NCBI GenBank assembly: GCA_963696405.1
Contig: CAVOJY010000002.1
Location: 124,001 to 188,000 of the forward strand
Length of the DNA: 64,000 nt
Direction of reading: 5' to 3'
DNA from: CAVOJY01 sp963696405
Lineage (GTDB): Bacteria > Chloroflexota > Limnocylindria > Limnocylindrales > CSP1-4
Made by a program: the position numbers and the translations under genes. Under the pieces are notes generated by a model. The model made no database searches. It was not told the DNA's origin and saw nothing but the letters and a program-made list of their open reading frames with translations. This document shows positions 29,700-41,579 of the stretch, one piece after another (the stretch's first letter is position 1; every line of letters begins with the position of its first letter).

Positions 29700-31849
29700 A
29701 TGAGTCGACGGACCCGGACCCGCTCGGCGGGGATGATCTTGCTCAGCGCGCTGGTGGCGGTGCTCGTCGCGGGCGCCATCCCGGTCGCCGGTCAGGGCCC
29801 CCTCCCGCCGGCAGCCGCGCCTCGTGAACCCTCGGCCGATCTCGCCGCGGCCCTGGATGCCGATGGCACCTTCGTTGGCGCCCCGGGCCTCGCCGGCACG
29901 GTCGATGCGAGCGCCTGGACCCTGGTGAGCGATCTCGCCGCCGGCGAGCCGCCCCGCTTCGCACCCGCCGGCGCTGCCGCCGCGACCCCGATTGGGCCCT
30001 GGTCCGCCCTGGGCTCGAACGGCGCCGGCAACGGGGCCCTCAACAGCATTGTCAGGGCCCTCGCGATCTCCGGCAGCGACCTCTACGTGGGCGGGGACTT
30101 CACCGACGCCGCGGGCATCGCCGAGGCCGACTACATCGCCAGGTGGAACGGCAGCGCCTGGTCCGCTCTCGGCTCGAACGGCGCCGGTAACGGGGCGTTC
30201 AACCTCTCTGTCCGGGCCCTCGCGGTCTCCGGCAGCGACCTCTACGTGGGCGGCAGCTTCTCCAACGCCGCGGGCATCGCCGAGGCCGACAAGATCGCCA
30301 GGTGGAGCGGCAGCGCCTGGTCCGCTCTCGGCTCGAACGGCGCCGGCGATGGGGCCCTCAACAGCACCGTCCACGCCCTCGCGGTCTCCGGCACCGACCT
30401 CTTCGTGGGCGGGGCTTTCACCAACGCCGCGGGCATCGCCGAGGCCGACCGGGTCGCCAGGTGGAGCGGCAGCGCCTGGTCCGCTCTCGGCTCGAACGGC
30501 GCCGGCGATGGGGCCCTCAACAACACCGTCGACGCCCTCGCGGTCTCCGGCAGCGACCTCTACGTGGGCGGAGGCTTCACCGACGCCGCGGGCATCGCCG
30601 CGGCCGACCGGGTCGCCAGGTGGAGCGGCAGCGCCTGGTCCGCCCTGGGCTCGAACGGCGCCGATGACGGGGCGTTCAACAGCACCGTCGCCGCCCTTGC
30701 GGTCTCCGGCGGCGACCTCTACGTGGGCGGGTTCTTCACCAACGCCGCGGGCATCGCCGAGGCCGACCGGGTCGCCAGGTGGAACGGCAGCGCCTGGTCG
30801 GCCCTGGGCTCGAACGGCGCCGGCGACGGGGCCCTCAACGGCACCGTTTACGCGCTCGCGGTCTCCGGCACCGACCTCTACGTGGGCGGGCTCTTCACCA
30901 ACGCCGCGGGCATCGCCGAGGCCGACCGGCTCGCCAGGTGGAGCGGCAGCGCCTGGTCCGCTCTCGGCTCGAACGGCGCCGGCGACGGGGCCCTCAACAG
31001 CATCGTTTACGCCCTTGCGGTCTCCGGCGGCGACCTCTACGTGGGCGGGCTCTTCACCGACGCCGCGGGCATCGCCGAGGCCGACTACGTCGCCAGGTGG
31101 GTCCGACCGTCACCAACCCCGTCTCCTACCCCGCCGCGGTGCGGGTCACCGGGGGCTCCTTTTCCTGGTACCTGCGCGACAGCAACACGAGCACCCCCGG
31201 CACGGTCACCGCCTTCTCCTACGGCGCCTCCACCGACACGCCGGTCTTCGGCGACTGGGACGGCGACGGGACCAAGACCCCTGGTCTGGTGCGGGTCACC
31301 GGGGGCTCCCTCACCTGGTACCTGCGCAACAGCAACAGCGCCGGGGCCCCCGACCTCATCTTCAGCTTCGGCGCCGCCACCGACCGCCCATTGGTGGGTG
31401 ACTGGGACGGCGACGGGGACGATACCCCGGGCCTTCTGCGGGCCAACTGGTGGCTGCTGCGCAACAGCAACTCCGCGGGTGCTGTCGATGTCGACTTCTT
31501 CTGGGGCATCGCCACCGATGTGCCATTGGTGGGTGACTGGGACGGCAACGGCACCGACACCCCCGGCTGGCTGCGCTGCCTGGGAGCCAGTTGCACCGCG
31601 GGCCACGGCAACTGGTGGATCCTGCGCAACAGCAACTCCGACGGACCCCCCAGCCTCGACTTCTTCTGGGGCCGCACCTACGAGGAGTCGAACTGGGCGG
31701 TCGGTGACTGGGACGGTGACGGGGACGACAACCCGGGCATCCTGCGCGGGGAGTGGTGGCTCCTGCGGGCCGCCAACTCCGACGGACCCACCACCTCCGA
31801 CTTCTTCTTCGGCTTCCCCACCGACACCTTCCGGGTGTGGGCCCAGTGA
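29700..31849 (+). CDS. Surface protein F: seven-repeat beta-propeller plus shared C-terminal domain
   Basis: About 715 residues. ATG at 29700 follows GAAGGGGAGA. Signal peptide MSRRTRTRSAGMILLSALVA with a hydrophobic core to VPVAGQG-like cleavage region, a linker of about 75 residues (DGTFVGAPGLAGTVDASAW), then exactly seven repeats of 53 residues and the C-terminal domain. Each repeat carries ALAVSGSDLYVGG, then F(T/S)NAAGIAEAD and ARWNGSAWSALGSNGAG, the pattern of kelch/galactose-oxidase-like blades. Seven units predict a closed seven-bladed propeller. One indel near 31100, just before the C-terminal module, breaks the frame. The most diverged array of the four paralogues. Confidence 0.85.
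30000..31100 (+). repeat. Seven tandem 159-base repeats in gene F
   Basis: 1,101 bases, exactly 7 x 159 minus the 12 bases absent from the last unit; no indel in this array. Confidence 0.92.
31121..31849 (+). repeat. Shared C-terminal module, copy 6 (intact)
   Basis: 729 bases, in frame; differs from the others by GGAGCCAGTTGC in place of GGCGCCTCCTGC. The 33 bases after the stop match those after gene B. Confidence 0.9.
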
Positions 31850-31967
31850 GGAGCGGCTGAGCAGTGGCCGGATCGGCGGTCACTCCGCGTCGGGTGACTC
31901 GATCGGCCCGGGTGCCGCGCGTACTCGGACCAGCCGGGCGCTCGCGACCCGGGACGCCAGGTCGGCG

Positions 31968-34900
31968 ATGACGCCGCGGCTGCAGGCCGCTCGCAGGGCG
32001 GTCACCGCCGCGCTGGCCGCGCTGCTGCTCGTCTCGGGCCTGGCCGTACCGCTTCCCTTCGGCGGGTTTGCGCCTGCGCTCCCCGAGCGTCCACGCGGCT
32101 ATCTCGGCAGGCTACGTCTCCGAGGGCCGCGCACCCGTCGCGCCGGGAGTCCAGCACGACTGGGGGACGATCGAAACCACGCGCTCCGGGCAACAGGCGG
32201 TCCACCTGCTGGAGGTCGACCTCGGCACGCCGGTGATCAGCGTCGCGGCCTCGATCGGCATGGACCGCGTCGCGCGCGAGGCCGTCAGCAACCAGGCGCA
32301 TCGGCAGTCGAGCGAAGGGCATCGTGCGGTCGCGGCGATCAACGGGGACACGTGGGCCGGCTAGCGACCCCGCGCAGTCTGGGCGCCCCCAGCGGCATCG
32401 ACATCCAGGCGGGGGAGCTGGTGACCGCAGCGCCCACTGGCCCGCCCGACCTTCGGCATCGATGCCGACGGCGATCCGCTCATCGGGAACGTGCTCGTCA
32501 GCGCCTACCTGACCTGGCCCGGCGGGGGGGTCCGCACCATCGACCACGTCAACCAAGGACGGACAGGCGACCAGTTCGCGCTCTACACGCCTCACTTCGG
32601 CCCGACCACGCCCGGCGACGTGGGCGGCACCGACGTCGTACTCGGGGGCGTGGCGCTCCCGCTGACCCCCACCGGCGTGCACCAGGCCGTTGTCCAGGAG
32701 GTTCGCCCGGCCACCGGAGGCATCCCGATCGCGCCGGACACGGTCGTGCTGAACGGACCGGCTGGCTCGGCGCTCGACGCGCTCGAGGTGGGCGACCCGC
32801 TGCCGCTCACCTTCTCGATTACCCCCGGGTGGGAGAACGTCCGCGAGGCCGTCGGAGGGTACTCGTTCATCGTGCGGGACGGCGCGGAGTACATCTCCCC
32901 GCGCCCTCCCTCGGCGGACGCGCTGCACCCCCGGACCGCGCTGGGGATCACCGCGGCGGGCGATCTCGTCATGGCCACCGTGGACGGGCGCCAGCCCGGG
33001 TACAGCACCGGGGTCGATCTTCCAGAGCTGGCGGAACTGATGCTGTCGCAGGGGGCCGTGCAGGCGCTGAACATGGATGGCGGCGGCTCGACGACCATGG
33101 CCGCCCGCCTGCCCGGCGATGTCGAGGTGTCGGTGGTGAACCGCCCCTCCGACGGGAGCGAGCGCCCGGTGGCCAACAGCCTCATCGTCTTCAGCTCAGC
33201 GCCCACCGGCCCGCTGGCGATCGTCGACGTCCTGCCGGAGACGGCCGCGCTCTGGACGGGCGAGGTCCTGGACTTCGCGGCGAAGGGGCAGGACGCCACG
33301 TACAACGCGGGTCGCGCTCGCGCCCGGCGAGGTGGCCTGGTCGGTGGAGGGGCCCGGGACGATCAGTGAGGCCGGCCGGTATTCCGCGACCGCAGCCGGG
33401 ACCGCGACGGTCGTGGCGACCGCGCGCGGCATCCAGGGCACCGCCACGGTCACCGTCGCCGACCCGCCCACGATCGCGGTCGACGACTTCGCCAACTACC
33501 GGGTGTTCCAGCGCGACATCGGCGGCACGTCAAAGAGCGTGGCCGTCAGCGGCACCTACGCGAACATGGACTGGAGCCGTGTCGAGGCGCGCGTGCTGCA
33601 GCACGGAACCGACACGGCAGTCATCAACTGGACGACCATCGACTCGACGCCAGGCGGAGGAACGTTCTCCGGCAGCCTGGCTGTCCCGCAGGGAGGCTGG
33701 TACGACGTCGAAGTGCGCGCCCTTGACGCCGCAGGACTCCGTGATCGGCTCCAGCCGCGGCACGAACAAGTGGGGCGTGGGCATGATCATCCTCGTCATC
33801 GGCCAATCGAACATGTCGGGCAAGGGCCAACCACCATTCACCGAGGCAACTTCCGACCTGGCGGTGAACTACAGCAACGCCGGAATATGGGAGCACCTGG
33901 CCGATCCCTACGATGATGAAAGCCCCGCCGGCGCGGTTGACAACGACAGCAGTCCTGGCGGGTCGATGATCCCCGGCATCGCCAATTCCCTGCTCCAGAC
34001 CTTCGACTTCCCTGTCGCCTTCGTGCCCGCAGCCAAAGGCGGGTCGAACCTCTATGTCAACGCGATCCAACTACGGATGGGCCTATCGCAATCCCTCGAA
34101 TCACTTCGATACCTCCACGCTCTACGGCCAGTCGATCACCAAGGCGCAGAGCGTGGGCGGCGTCGAACTGATCATCATGCACCAGGGCGAACGGGACCTG
34201 AGCGACGGCCGCACCGAAGCACAGTACGAGGCGGATTTCGCCACCATGATCGGTCACTATCGGCAGGACCTCTATGCCGACATTCCGATCTTCATCTGCC
34301 AGCTGGGAACGGCAGGCGCTGGTACCAACGCTGGGATTGTTGGCATCCGCAATGCGCAGCACGACGTGGACAACGGAACGGACAGCTTCATGGGCGCCAC
34401 CGCGATGGACCAGCCGCGGATGGATACCTGGCACTACACCACCCCGGCGCTGGCGGTGATCGGCAGCCGCCTGGCAAATGCCATCAAGTACTACTTTGGC
34501 CAGTCGACCTACTACCGCGGCCCGTCAATCAGTTCGGCGTCCTTCAGTGACGGGAACCGCAACCAGGTGATCGTGACCCTCAATCACCGTGGCGGCACCG
34601 ACATCACGCCGGCAACGGGGATCACCGGTTTCGAGGTGTTCGACAACGGCTCGAGCGTGACCATGCAGTCGGCCGTGCGCGATGCCACCGATGCGGTTCG
34701 GCTGACCCTGTCAAGGTCGATCCTGTCGGGCCACACCGTCACCCTGCGGTATCTCTACGGCCTGGCGCCGAACGTATCGGGCCTCGTCAAGGACAACTCA
34801 CCGTTGCCCTGCCGCTCGAGAACACGGCCGGCAGCATCACCGTCAGCTCGGTGAACAGCGCGCCCGTCTGCTCCGACGTCACTCTCACCACCAACGAGGA

Positions 34901-36463
34901 CACGCTGGGCTCCACGGCCCCGTCCTGCACCGACGCCGACGTCGGCGACACGCTCACCTTCAGCATCGTGGCCCAGCCGGCCCACGGCACGGCCTCGGCA
35001 GTCTCCGGCCAGCTCCGCGACGCGCCGGTCGCCGACTACAACGGGAGCGACTCCTTCACCTACCGTGCCTTTGACGGGCAGGCCTACTCGGCCGCTGCCA
35101 CGGTCAGCGCTACAGTCAACGCGGTCAACGACGTCCCCTCCTTCGCCAAGGGCGCCAACCAGTCGGTGAATGAGGATGCTGGGCCCCAGTCGGTGCCGGG
35201 CTGGGCCACCGTCATCAGCGCGGGGCCGGCCGACGAGGCGGGCCAGACCCTCACCTTCGAGGTCACCGCCAACACCAACAGTGCCCTCTTCTCGAGGCCA
35301 GCCGGCGGTGAGCGCGGCGGGCACCCTGACCTACACGCTAGCGGCCAACGCCAACGGGTCGGCCACCGTCACCGTGCGCCTCCACGACTCCGGGGGCACC
35401 GCCAACGGCGGTCTCGACACCAGTCCGACGCAGTCCTTCAGCATCACCGTCACCGCCATGAACGATGTCCCGGTCTGCTCCGCCGTCAGCCTCACCACGG
35501 GGCGGAATACCGCCGGCGACGCGACCCCCTCGTGCACCGACGCCGAGTAGCGACACCCTCACCTACGGCATCGTGGCCCAGCCGGGGCACGGCGAGGCCT
35601 CGGTCGTGGCGGGCCAGCTCCACTACATGCCCACGGGGGGCTATTGGGGCTCCGACTCCTTCACCTACCGGGCCAACGACGGGTTGGCCGACTCGAACAC
35701 TGCCACCGTGTCGGTCACCGTCGCCTGCCCCGTCTCCTACCCCGCCGCGGTGCGGGTCACCGGGGGCTCCCTTTCCTGGTACCTGCGCGACAGCAACACG
35801 AGCACCCCCGGCACGGTCACCGCCTTCTCCTACGGCGCCTCCACCGACACGCCGGTCTTCGGCGACTGGGACGGGGACGGGATCAAGACCCCAGGTCTCG
35901 TGCGGGTCACCGGGGGCTCCCTCACCTGGTACCTGCGCAACAGCAACTCCGCCGGGGCCCCCGACCTCATCTTCAGCTTCGGCGCCGCCACCGACCGCCC
36001 CTTGGTGGGTGACTGGGACGGCGACGGGGACCGACACCCCGGGCCTCCTGCGGGCCAACTGGTGGCTGCTGCGCAACAGCAACTCCGCGGGCGGCGGCCG
36101 ATGTCGACTTCTTCTGGGGCATCGCCACCGATGTGCCCATTGGTGGGTGACTGGGACGGCAACGGCACCGACACCCCCGGCTGGCTGCGCTGCCTGGGAG
36201 CCTCCTGCACCGCGGGCCACGGCAACTGGTGGATCCTGCGCAACTCGAACTCCGACGGACCCCCCAGCCTCGACTTCTTCTGGGGCCGCACCTACGAGGA
36301 GTCGAACTGGGCGGTGGGTGACTGGGACGGTGACGGGGACGACAACCCGGGCATCCTGCGCGGGGAGTGGTGGCTCCTGCGGGCCGCCAACTCCGACGGT
36401 CCCACCACCTCCGACTTCTTCTTCGGCTTCCCCACCGACACCTTCCGGGTGTGGGCCCAGTGA
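31968..36463 (+). CDS. Surface protein G: phosphodiester glycosidase, SASA-type esterase, cadherin-like repeats, shared C-terminal domain
   Basis: About 1,495 residues when corrected. ATG 31968 precedes a signal-peptide helix (VTAALAALLLVSGLAV). Domains: NAGPA-type phosphodiester glycosidase (32080-33200) with ALNMDGGGSTTM at 33064-33099; a Big_2-like segment (33310-33470); a sialate O-acetylesterase/SASA-like SGNH domain (33770-34520) with VIGQSNMSG (33801), MHQGERD (about 34180) and DTWHYTT (about 34424); cadherin-like/tandem repeats (34855-35730); the C-terminal domain. Such enzymes uncap phosphodiester-linked sugars and deacetylate glycans, so a role on surface polysaccharides is plausible. 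Frame breaks near 32090, 32363, 32455, 33315, 33740, 34060, 34805, 35300, 35548 and in the module. Confidence 0.75.
35732..36463 (+). repeat. Shared C-terminal module, copy 7 (three insertions)
   Basis: 732 bases; extra bases near 36029, 36095 and 36137 (the CCCATTGG site). The three together restore the frame for repeats 4 and 5. Confidence 0.88.
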
Positions 36464-36732
36464 GGGGGGGTAAGAGGGGAGGGGACGATCCCGGCCTGCT
36501 GGAGCGCCGCGTCGGGGGCCCCTTGACAACCGCATGCTGGCCGCGCATACCACCGCTGACGGGAGGCTCAGACGCGCGGCCCTCACCCGGTGGCCGGGAC
36601 CGAGCCGAGCCGCGGCGAGAGCGACGGTCGCCCCGAACGTTCCGCGATGACGGCCTCGAGACGTCGGCGGACCGGTGCGGCACTGCCACCGGCTGCTGGG
36701 CCTGATCGGGCACAACGAAGGGGAGACGCGCC
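36464..36732. other. Intergenic region G-H
   Basis: Begins like the region after gene C (GAGGGGAGGGGACG, then CGGCCTGCTGGAGCGCCG) and ends with the GGGCACAACGAAGGGGAGA ribosome-binding block shared with genes F, I and J. No ORF or clear hairpin. Confidence 0.4.
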
Positions 36733-38881
36733 ATGAGTCGACGGACCCGGACCCGCTCGGCGGGGATGATCTTGCTCAGCGCGCTGGTGGCGGTGCTCGT
36801 CGCGGGCCCCGTCCCGGTCGCCGGTCAGGGCCTCCTCCCGCCGGCAGCCGCCCCTCGTGAACGCTCGGCCGATCTCGCCGCGGCCCTGGGCGCCGATGGC
36901 ACCTTCGTTGGTGCCCCGGGCCTCGCCGGCACGGTCGATGCGAGCGCCTGGACCCTGGTGAGCGATCTCGCCGCCGGCGAGCCGCCCCGCTTCGCCCCCG
37001 CCGGCCCTGGCCGCCGCGACCCCGATCGGGCCCTGGTCCGCCCTGGGCTCGAACGGCGCCGGCAACGGGGCCCTCAACAGCCGTCTACGCCCTCGCGGTC
37101 TCCGGCAGCGACCTCTACGTGGGCGGGGCCTTCACCAACGCCGCGGGCATCGCCGAGGCCGACTACGTCGCCCGGTGGAACGGCAGCGCCTGGTCCGCCC
37201 TGGGCTCGAACGGCGCCGGCGACGGGGCCCTCAACAACGCCGTCTACGCCCTCGCGGTCTCCGGCAGCGACCTCTACGTGGGCGGGGCCTTCACCAACGC
37301 CGCGGGCATCGCCGAGGCCGACAACGTCGCCAGGTGGAACGGCAGCGCCTGGTCCGCCCTGGGCTCGAACGGCGCCGGCAACGGGGCCCTCAACGACGGC
37401 GTCTACGCCCTCGCGGTCTCCGGCAGCGACCTCTACGTGGGCGGGGACTTCAGCAACGCCGCGGGCATCGCCGCGGCCGACTACGTCGCCAGGTGGAACG
37501 GCAGCGCCTGGTCCGCCCTGGGCTCGAACGGCGCCGGCGACGGGGCCCTCAACAGCACGTCTACGCCCTCGCGGTCTCCGGCAGCGACCTCTACGTGGGC
37601 GGGGACTTCTCCAACGCCGCGGGCATCGCCGAGGCCGACTACGTCGCCAGGTGGAACGGCAGCGCCTGGTCCGCCCTGGGCTCGAACGGCGCCGGCAACG
37701 GGGCCCTCAGCTACATCGTCGACGCCCTCGCGGTCTCCGGCAGCGACCTCTACGTGGGCGGGGACTTCACCAACGCCGCGGGCATCGCCGAGGCCGACTA
37801 CGTCGCCAGGTGGAACGGCAGCGCCTGGTCCGCCCTGGGCTCGAACGGCGCCGGCGACGGGGCCCTCAACGGCTCCGTCAACGCCCTCGCGGTCTCCGGC
37901 AGCGACCTCTACGTGGGCGGCGGCTTCGCCAACGCCGCGGGCATCGCCGAGGCCGACTACGTCGCCAGGTGGAACGGCAGCGCCTGGTCCGCCCTGGGCT
38001 CGAACGGCGCCGGCAACGGGGCCCTCAACGACTCCGTCCACGCCCTCGCGGTCTCCGGCAGCGACCTCTACGTGGGCGGGGAGTTCTCCAACGCCGCGGG
38101 CATCGCCGAGGCCGACTACGTCGCCAGGTGGGGCTCCCGTCACCTCCCCCGTCTCCTATCCCGCCGCGGTGCGGGTCACCGGGGGCTCCCTTTCCTGGTA
38201 CCTGCGCGACAGCAACACGAGCACCCCCGGCACGGTCACCGCCTTCTCCTACGGCGCCTCCACCGACACGCCGGTCTTCGGCGACTGGGACGGGGACGGG
38301 GCAAAGACCCCCGGTCTCGTGCGGGTCACCGGGGGCTCCCTCACCTGGTACCTGCGCAACAGCAACAGCGCCGGGGCCCCCGACCTCATCTTCGGCTTCG
38401 GCGCCGCCACCGACCGGCCATTGGTGGGTGACTGGGACGGCGACGGCGACGACACCCCGGGCCTCCTGCGGGCCAACTGGTGGCTGCTGCGCAACAGCAA
38501 CTCCGCGGGTCGCTGTGGATGTCGACTTCTTCTGGGGCATCGCCACCGATGTGCCCATTGGTGGGTGACTGGGACGGCAACGGCACCGACACCCCCGGCT
38601 GGCTGCGCTGCCTGGGCGCCTCCTGCACCGCGGGCCACGGCAACTGGTGGATCCTGCGCAACAGCAACTCCGACGGACCCCCCAGCCTCGACTTCTTCTG
38701 GGGCCGCACCTACGAGGAGTCGAACTGGGCGGTGGGTGACTGGGACGGTGACGGGGACGACAACCCGGGCATCCTGCGCGGGGAGTGGTGGCTCCTGCGG
38801 GCCGCCAACTCCGACGGCCCCACCACCTCCGACTTCTTCTTCGGCTTCCCCACCGACACCTTCCGGGTGTGGGCCCAGTGA
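36733..38881 (+). CDS. Surface protein H: seven-repeat beta-propeller plus shared C-terminal domain
   Basis: Paralogue of F, I and J with nearly identical signal peptide and linker. Seven 53-residue repeats (37034-38131); the variable positions sit mainly after GALN, in the residue after YVGG and before VARW. Frame breaks near 37010, 37080, 37555 and 38135, and in the C-terminal module near 38513 and 38560. Corrected length is about 715 residues. No catalytic motif; a binding or adhesive role is inferred from fold only. Confidence 0.82.
37034..38131 (+). repeat. Seven tandem 159-base repeats in gene H
   Basis: 1,098 bases, 3 short of the expected 1,101, explained by losses near 37080 (2 bases) and 37555 (1 base) in AACAGCACCGTC. 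Confidence 0.9.
38151..38881 (+). repeat. Shared C-terminal module, copy 8 (two insertions)
   Basis: 731 bases; extra bases near 38513 (GGGTCGCTGTGG) and at the CCCATTGG site near 38560. Confidence 0.88.
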
Positions 38882-39156
38882 GGCGAGGGTAAGCGGGCGA
38901 GGGGACGGGGCCGGCTCACACTGCGCCGGATCGGCGGGCCTCGGACGCCGGAAGCGACCAGTCGACGTGCCAGCCCGGCGTGCTGAAGCTGCAGGCACCG
39001 GCCCAACCCGCTCCGACGGTGCCCGTGTCCGGCTCGCGGCCTCTGCGTCGAGCCAGCGTCATCGCCGCCGACAGTACCGCGTGATCGGCCCCAGCGCTCG
39101 GACGCTGATGCCCGGCTGCTGGGCCTCATCGGGGACAACGAAGGGGAGGCGACGCC
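38882..39156. other. Intergenic region H-I
   Basis: Shares ACCAGTCGACG, GCGTGCTGAAGCTG and TGCCCGTGTCCGGCT blocks with the region upstream of gene C, and ends with the GAAGGGGAGG ribosome-binding block. No ORF supported. Confidence 0.4.
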
Positions 39157-41308
39157 ATGAGTCGACGGACCCGGACCCGCTCGGCGGGGATGATCTTGCT
39201 CAGCGCGCTGGTGGCGGTGCTCGTCGCGGGCGCCAGTCCCGGTCGCCGGTCAGGGCCCCCTCCCGCCGGCAGCCGCCCCTCGTGAACGCTCGGCCGATCT
39301 CGCCGCGGCCCTGGGCGCCGATGGCACCTTCGTTGGTGCCCCGGGCCTCGCCGGCACGGTCGATGCGAGCGCCTGGACCCTGGTGAGCGATCTCGCCGCC
39401 GGCGAGCCGCCCCGCTTCGCCCCCGCCGGCCGCTGCCGCCGCGGCCCCGATTGGGCCCTGGTCCGCCCTGGGCTCGAACGGCGCCGGCGACGGGGCCCTC
39501 AACAGCTACGTCTACGCCCTCGCGGTCTCCGGCAGCGACCTCTACGTGGGCGGGGACTTCACCAACGCCGCGGGCATCGCCGAGGCCGACTACGTCGCCA
39601 GGTGGAACGGCAGCGCCTGGTCCGCCCTGGGCTCGAACGGCGCCGGTGACGGGGCCCTCAACAGCTACGTCTACGCCCTCGCGGTCTCCGGCAGCGACCT
39701 CTACGTGGGCGGGGCCTTCACCAACGCCGCGGGCATCGCCGAGGCCGACAACATCGCCAGGTGGAACGGCAGCGCCTGGTCCGCCCTGGGCTCGAACGGC
39801 GCCGGCGACGGGGCCCTCAACAACTGCGTGTCCAGGCCCTCGCGGTCTCCGGCAGCGACCTCTACGTGGGCGGGGAGCTTCATCAACGCCGCGGGCATCC
39901 CGAGGCCGACTACGTCGCCAGGTGGAACGGCAGCGCCTGGTCCGCCCTGGGCTCGAACGGCGCCGGCAACGGGGCCCTCAACGGCGTCGTCTACGCCCTC
40001 GCGGTCTCCGGCAGCGACCTCTACGTGGGCGGGCAGTTCTCCAACGCCGCGGGCATCGCCGAGGCCGACTACGTCGCCAGGTGGAACGGCAGCGCCTGGT
40101 CCGCCCTGGGCTCGAACGGCGCCGGCAACGGGGCCCTCAACAACACCGTCGACGCCCTCGCGGTCTCCGGCAGCGACCTCTACGTGGGCGGGCAGCTTCA
40201 CCAACGCCGCGGGCATCGCCGAGGCCGACTACGTCGCGCGGTGGAACGGCAGCGCCTGGTCCGCCCTGGGCTCGAACGGCGCCGGCGACGGGGCCCTCGA
40301 CAGCACCGTCTACGCCCTCGCGGTCTCCGGCAGCGACCTCTACGTGGGCGGCAACTTCACCAACGCCGCGGGCATCGCCGAGGCCGACAGGATCGCCAGG
40401 TGGAACGGCAGCGCCTGGTCCGCCCTGGGCTCGAACGGCGCCGGCAACGGGGCCCTCAACAGCTGGGTCCACGCCCTCGCGGTCTCCGGCAGCGACCTCT
40501 ACGTGGGCGGGGACTTCACCAACGCCGCGGGCATCGCCGAGGCCGACTACGTCGCCAGGTGGGCCTCCGTCCACCAACCCCGTCTCCTACCCCGCCGCGG
40601 TGCGGGTCACCGGGGGCTCCCTTTCCTGGTACCTGCGCGACAGCAACACGAGCACCCCCGGCACGGTCACCGCCTTCTCCTACGGCGCCTCCACCGACAC
40701 GCCGGTCTTCGGCGACTGGGACGGCGACGGGGCGAAGACCCCCGGTCTCGTGCGGGTCACCGGGGGCTCCCTCACCTGGTACCTGCGCAACAGCAACTCC
40801 GCCGGGGCTCCCGACCTCATCTTCAGCTTCGGCGCCGCCACCGACCGACCCCTGGTGGGTGACTGGGACGGCGACGGCACCGATACCCCGGCCTCCTGCG
40901 GGGCAACTGGTGGCTGCTGCGCAACAGCAACTCCGCGGGCGGGTCGATGTCGACTTCTTCTGGGGCATCGCCACCGATGTCCCATTGGTGGGTGACTGGG
41001 ACGGCAACGGCACCGACACCCCCGGCTGGCTGCGCTGCCTGGGCGCCTCCTGCACCGCGGGCCACGGCAACTGGTGGATCCTGCGCAACAGCAACTCCGA
41101 CGGACCCCCCAGCCTCGACTTCTTCTGGGGCCGCACCTACGAGGAGTCGAACTGGGCGGTGGGTGACTGGGACGGTGACGGGGACGACAACCCGGGCATC
41201 CTGCGCGGGGAGTGGTGGCTCCTGCGGGCCGCCAACTCCGACGGTCCCACCACCTCCGACTTCTTCTTCGGCTTCCCCACCGACACCTTCCGGGTGTGGG
41301 CGAAGTGA
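39157..41308 (+). CDS. Surface protein I: seven-repeat beta-propeller plus shared C-terminal domain
   Basis: Third propeller paralogue, about 715 residues corrected. Same signal peptide, linker and seven repeats (39459-40562). Frame breaks near 39235, 39430, 39832, 39877, 39900, 40195 and 40563, then two deletions in the C-terminal module near 40890 and 40940. The repeats are closer to those of H and J than to F, in line with recent duplication or gene conversion. Confidence 0.82.
39459..40562 (+). repeat. Seven tandem 159-base repeats in gene I
   Basis: 1,104 bases, 3 more than expected: gains near 39832 (2), 39877 (1) and 40195 (1) and a loss near 39900 (1). Confidence 0.9.
40582..41308 (+). 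repeat. Shared C-terminal module, copy 9 (two deletions)
   Basis: 727 bases; single bases lost near 40890 (CCCCGGCCTCC) and 40940. The only copy with net loss. Ends FRVWAK. Confidence 0.88.
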
Positions 41309-41579
41309 GGAGGTGAGGGCGAGGGGACGGGGCGCGCTCGCCTGGCCGGTCGGCTGCCGTCGGGTCAGCCGGACGGCACCAGTCGACGTGCCGTCGCGGG
41401 CGTGCCGGAAGTTGAGGCTCTGAGCCCAACTCGCTCGGCCGCGTGCCCATCGGCCGGCTGGCAGGGCTCTGCGATGCAAACCTGACGTCACCGTCCGAGG
41501 AGTGACGCTGGGAGCGCCAGCCTCGGCGCTGATGCTCGGCTGCGGGGCCTCTCGGGGACAACGAAGGGGAGACGACGCC
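41309..41579. other. Intergenic region I-J
   Basis: Contains ACCAGTCGACG (about 41378) and ATGCAAACCTGACGTCAC (about 41474), in which CGTCAC can pair with GTGACG 10 bases on, followed by AGCGCC/GGCGCT. It closes with the GAAGGGGAGA ribosome-binding block. No ORF supported. Confidence 0.4.

Noticed and set aside
29532..34550. One continuous 1,672-codon plus-strand frame
   Set aside because: It is a chimera: real for gene F's propeller, then an out-of-frame copy of the C-terminal module, then part of gene G. Stops and starts of F and G in the proper frames override it.
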